Both the position numbers and the translations under genes were made by a program. Shown piece after piece: positions 57,546 through 64,000 of a stretch of DNA of 64,000 nt. Under the pieces are notes generated by a model. It did not search any database, was not told the origin of the DNA, and saw only the letters and a program-made list of their open reading frames with translations. Position 1 is the stretch's first letter; each line of letters starts with the position of its first letter. The stretch is from Thalassococcus arenae (GTDB lineage: Bacteria; Pseudomonadota; Alphaproteobacteria; Rhodobacterales; Rhodobacteraceae), in contig NZ_JAHRWL010000001.1 of assembly GCF_019104745.1 (NCBI RefSeq), positions 1,903,001-1,967,000 on the forward strand, in the 5' to 3' direction.

Positions 57546-57977
57546 GGCGGTTCTCCTTGATGGATGGGGTTCTGTCGTGGCGGCTGGCGAGTGCGACGGA
57601 TCGCGTCAGCATGTGACGGGTGCGAGCTTGACTCAATCCCGGAATGCCTGGTGCGGGACGAAACTGACGTTTTTGCGACGATCGACAAGCCGCGCGTCTC
57701 CGGGCCGCGGTGCGGCGACCAACCGCCGGGATTGCGCGATTTATGCCAGCCAAATCCGCAAACTTTCCGAGCCTCGCGCAATCGTCGACAAATCGCCGTG
57801 CCGGGGGGCGGCCCGGCGATGCGCGGCGGCCTTCGGCCTTCATTCCGCGCTGGCGCAACTTCCACACCGGGCTCCTCACGGCCATTGGAGATCCGCCGAT
57901 CCTTTCGTCTGAGCGGTCGCACAACTTGACCTCTCGACCTGTTCCGGTCAGGTAATTCGAAACGGTCGGAGGGGCAT
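57546..57977. other. 432-bp region between sulfotransferase and fabI
   Basis: Open frames here are antisense shadows and no gene is supported. It should hold divergent promoters. A weak promoter-like pair (TTGACC at 57926-57931 and GGTAAT at 57951-57956, 19-bp gap) with an inverted repeat GACC-TGTTCC-GGTC lies just before fabI. Confidence 0.4.
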
Positions 57978-58769
57978 ATGACGATTTCCTTGAACGGCAA
58001 GCGCGGCCTGGTGATGGGCGTGGCGAACGAACGCTCGATCGCGTGGGGCATCGCCAAGGCCTGCGCCGAGGCCGGGGCCGAGCTGGCCTTTACCTACCAG
58101 GGCGAGGCGTTCGGCAAGCGGCTGGAACCGCTGGCGGCCAGCGTCGGCAGCGATTTCATGGTCGATGTGGACGTCACTGACGACGCCTCGCTGGACGCGG
58201 CCTTCGCGGCGTTGTCGGCGCGGTGGGACAGCCTGGACTTTCTCGTTCATGCCATCGCCTTTTCCGACAAGTCGGAACTGACGGGGCGGTTCCTGAACAC
58301 CAGCCGGGCGAATTTCAAGAACTCGATGGATATCAGCTGTTACAGCTTTATCGAGGTGGCGCGCCGCGCCCATCCGCTGATGGCCGGCAAGGGCGGTTGT
58401 CTGATCACCCTGACCTATGCCGGGTCGAACCGCGTGGTGCCGAACTACAACGTGATGGGCGTGGCCAAGGCGGCGCTGGAATCGGCGACGCGCTACCTGG
58501 CCAACGATCTGGGCCGCGACGGCATCCGCGTGAACGCCATCAGCCCCGGCCCGATGAAGACGCTGGCCGGTGCGGCGATCGGCGGGGCACGCAAGACCTA
58601 CAAGCACACCGACATGAATGCGCCGTTGGGCGCCAATGCAACGCTTGAGGCCGTGGGCGGCACGGCGGTCTACCTGGTCTCGGATGCCGGTGCCTGCACG
58701 ACCGGCGAGATCATCCATGTCGACGGTGGCTTTCACGTGCTGGGCATGCCGCAATACGAGAACCTGTGA
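57978..58769 (+). CDS. fabI: Enoyl-ACP reductase (NADH)
   Basis: A 263-residue short-chain dehydrogenase-fold FabI. LVMGVANERSIAWGIAKAC, then Tyr147 and Tyr157-x6-Lys164 (YNVMGVAKAALES) form the active site. It makes the last step of each fatty acid elongation cycle and is the target of triclosan-type inhibitors. GGAGGGG stands before the ATG at 57978. Confidence 0.96.
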   Translation: MTISLNGKRGLVMGVANERSIAWGIAKACAEAGAELAFTYQGEAFGKRLEPLAASVGSDFMVDVDVTDDASLDAAFAALSARWDSLDFLVHAIAFSDKSELTGRFLNTSRANFKNSMDISCYSFIEVARRAHPLMAGKGGCLITLTYAGSNRVVPNYNVMGVAKAALESATRYLANDLGRDGIRVNAISPGPMKTLAGAAIGGARKTYKHTDMNAPLGANATLEAVGGTAVYLVSDAGACTTGEIIHVDGGFHVLGMPQYENL

Positions 58770-58776
58770 GGGTGCC

Positions 58777-59121
58777 ATGACCATGAAACGTTGGATGACG
58801 GGATGCGTTGCGGCCCTTTCGGTCGCGGGTTGCATGCAAGCGGCACCGTCGACCGGGCCGTCGGCCTCGACGGATGGCCACGCGGCCAAGTTGCGGCCGG
58901 GCATGTCGCCCAACGACGCATTCCTGACCTTCGGCCCCGAAAGCGGGTTCGAGCGCAACCCGGCCAACTGGGACGAAAGCTGCCTTTCCTATGCCTATGG
59001 TCCGGCCGAGCAGCCGCGTTACGTGCATGCGCGGTTCGTCAACGATGCGCTGGCTACGGCGACGGACGGGCATCCCGGCATTTGTTCCTATACCGACGCG
59101 CCGGTCACCGGGCAGGCCTGA
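58777..59121 (+). CDS. Small lipoprotein, SmpA/BamE-like
   Basis: A 114-residue lipoprotein with lipobox VAGC (Cys19) and a small mature part: AAKLRPGMSPNDAFLTFGPESGF (similar to the start of SmpA/OmlA folds), then a single C-terminal Cys pair. It starts 7 bp after fabI, probably in its operon. BamE-like is only a suggestion from the RPGMS..D...FG pattern. Confidence 0.6.
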   Translation: MTMKRWMTGCVAALSVAGCMQAAPSTGPSASTDGHAAKLRPGMSPNDAFLTFGPESGFERNPANWDESCLSYAYGPAEQPRYVHARFVNDALATATDGHPGICSYTDAPVTGQA

Positions 59122-59139
59122 TCCGGTCGCGTTGCGTGG

Positions 59140-60009
59140 TCAGAACCACTGCCCCGGCTCCATCAGGCCGAGATCCAGCAATTGCCGCGAATGCCATTCG
59201 AACGGCGTGGAGTTGTGCCATTTGAAGCTGCGGATGTCGAAGGTCGATCCGGGGTTCAGCTTGAGCGCCTTGGCGGTGCGGAACGACACGATCGCCGCAG
59301 TGACGTTGTTGTGCCACGGACAGGCATAGGTGTTGTATTCCTCGTCATCGAAGGTGTGATCCTCGCGCAGGTGCAGCCCGGGCTTGGCGCGCCATAGTGC
59401 GATCCGGTCGATCTTGCGCCGCTCGATCGGCACGTGTTCCTCGTAGCGCCAGCGCAGCCCGCCGAAGAAATCCAGTTGCCTGTCCTTCGGGTGATTGTCA
59501 TTCGCCGGGTCGGGCCGTGCCAGCGCATAGTATCCGGACCGGTCCAGGAACGCTTCGTCCAGCGACACCGCGTCGGGCCAGCGATCCAGGTCGCCGGCAT
59601 ACAGGTCGACCACATAGGTCAACATCGCGTCGCGCCGTTCCTCGGTGTGAAAGGACAGCATCTCGCCGACCGAGCGGGTCTCGCAGAAGGGGTAGAACAG
59701 GTATTCGGCGTTGTAGCAGTAATACATCCAGATGCCCGGCGCGGCGGCGTTCACCGCGTTCACCGCCCGCGGCACCGCGCCATCGACCTTGAGATCGCAG
59801 GTGACGCGATGCACGTCGTCGGCCACGTCGGGCGCCAAGTCGATCACGTCATCCATGAAAGCGACGATGGCGTGGAACCCGCTGTGCAGGTGATGGCGCA
59901 GCGTGGTGTCGACTTCGACCGCATCCTCGCAGAAGACCAGCGCGACCGGCCCCTTGGCCAGCGCCGCCTTGCCCCGTGACAGGAAATCGTCAAGCCCGGA
60001 ATATCGCAT
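59140..60009 (-). CDS. Glycosyltransferase-like protein (GT2/GT92 type)
   Basis: A 289-residue cytoplasmic protein. It starts [25 protein letters not shown], has an ED motif and a [18 protein letters not shown] acidic stretch, and [20 protein letters not shown] near the end, which resembles the late part of GT92/GT2-like enzymes. Donor and acceptor are unknown. It is divergent from miaB. Confidence 0.5.
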   Translation of the reverse strand: MRYSGLDDFLSRGKAALAKGPVALVFCEDAVEVDTTLRHHLHSGFHAIVAFMDDVIDLAPDVADDVHRVTCDLKVDGAVPRAVNAVNAAAPGIWMYYCYNAEYLFYPFCETRSVGEMLSFHTEERRDAMLTYVVDLYAGDLDRWPDAVSLDEAFLDRSGYYALARPDPANDNHPKDRQLDFFGGLRWRYEEHVPIERRKIDRIALWRAKPGLHLREDHTFDDEEYNTYACPWHNNVTAAIVSFRTAKALKLNPGSTFDIRSFKWHNSTPFEWHSRQLLDLGLMEPGQWF

Positions 60010-60118
60010 CTGCCCGCCTCTGCCCGCTTTTGGTGGAGAATCGGTGAAAATCTGGTGCATTGCAAGACAAGGGCGATCTGCGCTATCTGCCCGCTCTGAC
60101 CCTGATCCGGAGACGACC

Positions 60119-61426
60119 ATGTCCGCGACGAAGAAGTTGTTCATCAAGACCTATGGCTGCCAGATGAACGTCTACGACAGCGAACGCATGGCCGAGGCCA
60201 TGGGCGGGCAAGGCTATGTCACGACCGACAGCCCCGACGATGCCGACATGATCCTGCTGAACACCTGCCATATCCGGGAAAAGGCCGCGGAAAAGGTCTA
60301 TTCGGAACTGGGCCGCTACAAGGGATTGAAGGCGGAAAAGCCCGATCTCAAGATCGGCGTGGCCGGCTGCGTGGCCCAGGCCGAGGGCGCCGAAATCATG
60401 CGCCGCCAGCCGCTGGTCGATCTCGTCGTCGGTCCGCAAAGCTATCACCGCCTGCCGGAATTGGAGGCGCGCGCGCGGGCCGGGGAAAAGGCGCTGGACA
60501 CCGATTTTCCCGCAGAGGACAAGTTCGACCACCTGGCCGCCCGGCCGAAGGCCAAGCGCGGACCGTCCGCGTTCCTGACCGTGCAGGAAGGCTGCGACAA
60601 GTTCTGCGCCTTTTGCGTGGTGCCCTATACCCGCGGGGCCGAGGTCAGCCGCCCCGCCGACCGTATCCTGGCCGAGGCGCGCGACCTGGTCGAACGCGGC
60701 GTGCGCGAGATCACCCTGCTGGGCCAGAACGTCAACGCCTATCACGGCCACGAGCGCGGGCTGGCCGGCTTGATCCGCGACCTGGCCGGGATCGACGGGC
60801 TGGCCCGCATCCGCTTTACCACCTCGCATCCCAACGACATGGATGACGATCTGATCGCGGCGCATGGCGATTGCGACAAGCTGATGCCCTATCTGCACCT
60901 GCCGGTGCAGTCCGGCAGTGACCGGATCCTCAAGCGGATGAACCGCCAGCACACCCGCGACCAGTATTTCGCCATCATCGATCGGCTGCGCGCGGTGCGT
61001 CCCGACCTGCATCTGTCGGGCGACTTCATCGTCGGCTTTCCCGAGGAAACCGAGACAGATTTCGCCGACACGATGGAGTTGATCGAACGGGTGGGCTATG
61101 GCAGCGCGTTTTCGTTCAAGTATTCCACCCGCCCCGGAACGCCCGCGGCCGAACGCGACCAGGTGCCGGAGGACATCAAGGATGACCGTCTGCAACGGTT
61201 GCAGGCGCTGATCACCCGCCAGCAGCGTGCGGTGCAGGACGCGATGGTCGGCCGCGAGGTCGCGGTGCTGTTCGAAAAACCCGGACGGATGGCGGGGCAG
61301 ATGGTGGGCAAGTCCGAACACCTGCACGCGGTTCACGTGACCGCCGAAGGGCTTGCGCCGGGTGACCTGCGCCGCGTGCGGATCGTGGGATCGGGCCCCA
61401 ATTCGCTGAGTGGTGTGCTGATCTGA
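60119..61426 (+). CDS. miaB: tRNA methylthiotransferase MiaB
   Basis: A 435-residue radical SAM enzyme. UPF0004 domain Cys14, Cys50 and Cys84 ([27 protein letters not shown]), radical [11 protein letters not shown], and C-terminal TRAM-like region fit MiaB. It adds the methylthio group to i6A37 of tRNAs reading UNN codons. ATG at 60119. Confidence 0.96.
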   Translation: MSATKKLFIKTYGCQMNVYDSERMAEAMGGQGYVTTDSPDDADMILLNTCHIREKAAEKVYSELGRYKGLKAEKPDLKIGVAGCVAQAEGAEIMRRQPLVDLVVGPQSYHRLPELEARARAGEKALDTDFPAEDKFDHLAARPKAKRGPSAFLTVQEGCDKFCAFCVVPYTRGAEVSRPADRILAEARDLVERGVREITLLGQNVNAYHGHERGLAGLIRDLAGIDGLARIRFTTSHPNDMDDDLIAAHGDCDKLMPYLHLPVQSGSDRILKRMNRQHTRDQYFAIIDRLRAVRPDLHLSGDFIVGFPEETETDFADTMELIERVGYGSAFSFKYSTRPGTPAAERDQVPEDIKDDRLQRLQALITRQQRAVQDAMVGREVAVLFEKPGRMAGQMVGKSEHLHAVHVTAEGLAPGDLRRVRIVGSGPNSLSGVLI

Positions 61427-61484
61427 ACCGGTTCTGCGCGCCGGCCCGGCCCGCATCGTTTTCAGAGCGGAAACAGTTCGTCCG

Positions 61485-61507
61485 AAACGGGCGGAATAGC
61501 CGTTTTT
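61485..61507 (+). terminator. Terminator after miaB
   Basis: AAACGG-N9-CCGTTT followed by TT(C) about 60 bp after the miaB stop. Stem is short, but the T-run and position fit a Rho-independent terminator. Confidence 0.55.
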
Positions 61508-61680
61508 CGAGCATCAATCGCGCCAATTCGATTCATCGGCAGCGACCCGGAATCCGCCACGTTTTACGGCGTTCCGGCCGGTCTTTTTGGCTTCACATGC
61601 CAAGGATAGTTGATAGAGTGTTGATAATACTGGGTAAGCCGGGAACATCTGCCGATTCCCGGAAATAATGTCGATTGGAT

Positions 61681-62322
61681 ATGGGGGATGTGGCTGTGGC
61701 GATAGCTGCTGGATTATTTTCACGTGGACGCATGCTGTGCAGGACGATCGCGGTCGGGGCGGCGCTTGCCATGCCGTTGTCCATGGCGGTTCTGACGGCG
61801 ACGGCGACTTCGTCCGAGGCGCAGACCTTCAGCCGGGACACGCGGTCGCAGCAGGGCCGGGATCAAGGCCAGTACATCCCCGAAATCGCGCTGACGCCCG
61901 ATGGCTGCGAGGTCTGGATGATGGATGACGGCGCCGAAGGCTATGCCGACAACCGGCTGACCCGCAAGGGTACGCCGGTTTGCCATGACGTGACGCCCTG
62001 CGGCGTGGTCAATACCGACCAGTTCTTCGCCACCGACAGCCACCGCATCCACTCCAGGCACAAGGCGCGGCTGGAACAGTTCTTCCGCGACAGCAACGCC
62101 TTTGCCTTCACCATCGTCGGTCACACCGACAGCCGGGCCAGCGACGAATACAACATGCGGCTCAGCTACAACCGGGCCATCGCGGTGGCCAAGGTCGCGC
62201 AGTCGGTCGGCGCCAAGATCGTCGATGTCCGCGGCATGGGCGAACGCTATCCGGTTGCGGACAACCGCACCAAAGACGGCATGGCGCGCAACCGCCGCGT
62301 CGAAATCCTGTGCTTCCAGTAA
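61681..62322 (+). CDS. OmpA-C-domain exported protein with N-terminal shared domain
   Basis: A 213-residue exported protein. The first 50 residues hold a long signal region (core LCRTIAVGAALAMPLS). Then comes a roughly 30-residue Cys-flanked unit (DGCEVWMMDDGAEGYADNRL, ending PVC), which recurs in the next gene (DGCDHWIADDGVEGYLVTRL, ending PVC). The C-terminal OmpA domain (about 115-213) binds peptidoglycan: FTIVGHTDSRASDEYNMRLS and MGERYPVADNRTKDGMARNRRVEI. Start is uncertain: TTG 61675, ATG 61681, or ATG 61732. It lies with its partner between miaB and phoH. Confidence 0.75.
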   Translation: MGDVAVAIAAGLFSRGRMLCRTIAVGAALAMPLSMAVLTATATSSEAQTFSRDTRSQQGRDQGQYIPEIALTPDGCEVWMMDDGAEGYADNRLTRKGTPVCHDVTPCGVVNTDQFFATDSHRIHSRHKARLEQFFRDSNAFAFTIVGHTDSRASDEYNMRLSYNRAIAVAKVAQSVGAKIVDVRGMGERYPVADNRTKDGMARNRRVEILCFQ

Positions 62323-62336
62323 GAAGGGTGGCTGAC

Positions 62337-62651
62337 ATGACGTTTGCAAAAACCGCTCTCGGTCTCGGCGCCATCCTGCTGCTGACCGCCTGTTCCGACG
62401 AAGGCCTGCGGGGCTATCCGCCGGACAAGACCATCGACCGCGGCATCAACGGCCATTCGCTCAAGACGACGCAATGGGGTGTCTGGGTCAACCCGGATGG
62501 CTGCGACCACTGGATCGCCGACGACGGGGTCGAGGGCTATCTGGTGACGCGCCTGGACAAGTACGGCAAGCCGGTCTGTTCGGGCGTCGCGCCGCCGACC
62601 TACACGGCAGGCGACTTCAAGGGCGGCTCGCCCATCCCGGATCCGAACTGA
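62337..62651 (+). CDS. Lipoprotein sharing a domain with the OmpA protein
   Basis: A 104-residue lipoprotein: lipobox LLTAC (Cys19), then a DGC...C domain (DGCDHWIADDGVEGYLVTRLDKYGKPVCSG) almost superposable on that in the upstream OmpA protein. The two stops and starts are 15 bp apart, so they are one operon. The shared unit may be a pairing or ligand-binding domain. No database family is known to me. Confidence 0.7.
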   Translation: MTFAKTALGLGAILLLTACSDEGLRGYPPDKTIDRGINGHSLKTTQWGVWVNPDGCDHWIADDGVEGYLVTRLDKYGKPVCSGVAPPTYTAGDFKGGSPIPDPN

Positions 62652-62676
62652 TCCCGTCGGAACGGACATTCCCAAG

Positions 62677-62708
62677 GACCGCGTGGTGCGACGCCGCGCG
62701 GTCTTTTT
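62677..62708 (+). terminator. Rho-independent terminator
   Basis: GACCGCGTGG / CCGCGCGGTC forms a 10-bp stem around a 7-nt loop and is followed by five T, about 25 bp after the lipoprotein stop. It separates the OmpA/lipoprotein operon from phoH. Confidence 0.85.
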
Positions 62709-62799
62709 CGTTTCCAAGGTCCGACATCCGCCGGCCAAGCCTTGTCTTGCCCCTCGGGGCTTGGCACCCTGATCCCGAGTCGCAACCCAGGAGCATTGC

Positions 62800-63780
62800 G
62801 TGACCACAGGCACCCTGTCCGAGCTCATTCTCGAATTTCCAGACAATCGCCTTTTGATCGATCTTTGCGGCGAATACGATCGCAACCTCACCGATATCGA
62901 AACCCGCACCGGCGTGCAGATCCTGCGCCGCGGCAACCAGTTGGCGATCCACGGCGCCCCCGAAGCCCAGGCGGAAGCGCACGAGGTGCTGACCGCGCTC
63001 TACAATCGCCTGGAACAGGGCCGCGAGGTCGGCCAGGCCGATATCGACCGCGAGTTCCGACTGAGTGCCGAGGATGCCGGACCCGACAGCCAGCTCGAGA
63101 TGTTTTCTGGCGGCAAGGTCGAGATCAAGACCCGCAAGAAACTGGTCGAGCCGCGCACAGAAACGCAGAAGGCCTATGTCAAGGCACTGTTCGGAAACGA
63201 ACTGGCCTTCGGGATCGGCCCGGCGGGCACCGGCAAGACCTACCTTGCCGTCGCGGTGGGCGTGAACATGTTGATCAACGGCCTGGTGGACAAGATCATC
63301 CTGAGCCGTCCCGCCGTCGAGGCGGGCGAAAAGCTGGGCTACCTGCCGGGCGACATGAAGGACAAGGTCGATCCGTACATGCAGCCGCTTTACGACGCGC
63401 TGAACGATTTCCTGCCGGGCAAGCAATTGGCCAAGCTGATCGAGGAAAAGACCGTCGAAATCGCGCCGCTGGCCTTCATGCGCGGTCGAACCCTGTCCAA
63501 CGCCTTCGTGGTGCTGGACGAGGCGCAGAACGCGACGACGATGCAGATGAAGATGTTCCTGACCCGGTTGGGCGAAGGCTCGCGGATGGTGATCACAGGT
63601 GATCGCACGCAGATCGACCTGCCGCGCGGGGTGCCGTCGGGGCTGGCCGATGCCGAACGGTTGCTGAGCGCGATCCCCAACATCGCCTTCACCTATTTCA
63701 CCGCAAAGGACGTGGTGCGCCATCCGCTGGTCGCCGCGATCATCGAAGCCTATGAGAAGGACGCCGAAAAACCGGCCTGA
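62800..63780 (+). CDS. phoH: PhoH-family ATPase
   Basis: A 326-residue PhoH-like protein: GTG start at 62800 after CAGGAG. An N-terminal KH-like region (LLIDLCGEYDRNLTDIETRT) leads to the P-loop IGPAGTGKT (139-147) and Walker B AFVVLDEAQNAT. PhoH proteins are putative RNA helicase/ATPases and lie before ybeY in many bacteria. The order miaB-phoH-ybeY is common, here with two genes inserted. Confidence 0.92.
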   Translation: MTTGTLSELILEFPDNRLLIDLCGEYDRNLTDIETRTGVQILRRGNQLAIHGAPEAQAEAHEVLTALYNRLEQGREVGQADIDREFRLSAEDAGPDSQLEMFSGGKVEIKTRKKLVEPRTETQKAYVKALFGNELAFGIGPAGTGKTYLAVAVGVNMLINGLVDKIILSRPAVEAGEKLGYLPGDMKDKVDPYMQPLYDALNDFLPGKQLAKLIEEKTVEIAPLAFMRGRTLSNAFVVLDEAQNATTMQMKMFLTRLGEGSRMVITGDRTQIDLPRGVPSGLADAERLLSAIPNIAFTYFTAKDVVRHPLVAAIIEAYEKDAEKPA

Positions 63781-63839
63781 TCCTTCCGCTTGCTCTTGAA
63801 CCCAAGGTGACCGGGGGCCGGTCCCCGGCGATCTGACAG

Positions 63840-64000
63840 ATGTTGACCGATACCATTCTCGAAGATGATCGCTGGCAGGAGGCCGGCCTGCCCGACATCG
63901 CCGAACGCGCGGCGCGGGCGGTGCTGGTGCATCTGGGCCATGATCCGGCGCGTTTCGAGATCGCCGTGCTTGGTTGTGACGATGCCCGCATCGCCGCGCT
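63840..64000 (+). CDS. ybeY: Endoribonuclease YbeY (N-terminal part, runs off the window)
   Basis: Open frame from ATG at 63840 to the window end, 53 codons visible: MLTDTILEDDRWQEAGLPDI, then ARAVLVHLGHDPARFEIAVLGCDDARIAAL. Position after phoH and this N-terminal form fit YbeY, the 16S rRNA-maturing metallo-RNase. The HxxxxxH zinc motif lies beyond the edge. Confidence 0.8.
   Translation, partial: MLTDTILEDDRWQEAGLPDIAERAARAVLVHLGHDPARFEIAVLGCDDARIAA

Noticed and set aside
57544-57929. ORFs between the sulfotransferase gene and fabI
   Set aside because: No start signal or domain; composition matches non-coding GC-rich DNA.

Overview
The window is GC-rich, densely coded DNA from the chromosome of an alphaproteobacterium, most likely a Rhodobacterales (Roseobacter-group/Paracoccaceae) marine or soil bacterium. 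This rests on the family-level look of the proteins: a TauA-type taurine-binding protein, an Irr-type Fur regulator, an NDUFS4-like complex I accessory subunit, SdhE, an LdtR-like MarR regulator, ThyX, and the miaB/phoH/ybeY order. It also rests on many 1-4 base ATGA/GTGA/TAATG gene overlaps. No prophage, IS element, integrase or CRISPR array was seen. Three tRNA genes are present: Ala-CGC, Arg-UCU and Leu-UAA.

Layout. 1-8 kb: end of an unknown gene and a GtrII-like membrane protein, tRNA-Ala, then a run of small exported or lipoprotein genes (I78 inhibitor, PqiA-like, a zincin-like protein, a Trp/Cys-rich orphan) leading into uvrB. 8.3-13.5 kb: complex I accessory subunit, GNAT, tRNA-Arg, and a taurine-type ABC transporter (tauABC-like) whose permease carries an extra exported domain, with a divergent LysR regulator. 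13.5-20.3 kb: a four-gene accessory locus made of a SARP/BTAD-TPR regulator, a PAP2/vanadium-haloperoxidase-fold enzyme with a perfect (Gly-Lys-Glu)8 N-terminal tract, a subtilase-like protease and a divergent vanadium-haloperoxidase-like protein. 20.3-24.1 kb: cytochrome c, L,D-transpeptidase, zincin-like lipoprotein and parE. 24.1-30.4 kb: palindromic repeats, a beta-barrel, an AT-rich orphan AAA ATPase translationally coupled to thyX, and a surface lipoprotein with a Slam-type outer-membrane translocator (type XI secretion pair).

30.5-47.1 kb is mostly housekeeping: gloA, two tandem DUF1194 genes, an LdtR-like regulator, sdhE, an aminotransferase, a YHS protein, suhB, a Gfo/Idh/MocA oxidoreductase, an LGFP-repeat protein, a rhomboid protease, putA with its Lrp-type regulator, and tRNA-Leu. 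47.2-54.2 kb holds ugpBAEC followed by an N-acetylglucosamine kinase-like gene and nagA. 54.2-59.1 kb holds irr and the unsaturated fatty-acid genes fabA-fabB-fabI, with a sulfotransferase on the other strand. 59.1-64 kb holds a GT-like protein, miaB, an OmpA/lipoprotein pair sharing a small domain, phoH and the start of ybeY.

The parts most likely to be new biology are the SARP / GKE-PAP2 / subtilase / haloperoxidase-like locus, the Slam-lipoprotein pair, the orphan ATPase coupled to thyX, the domain-inserted TauC, and the OmpA-lipoprotein pair with a shared domain. Functions of these are inferred by reading motifs only; no database search was possible.
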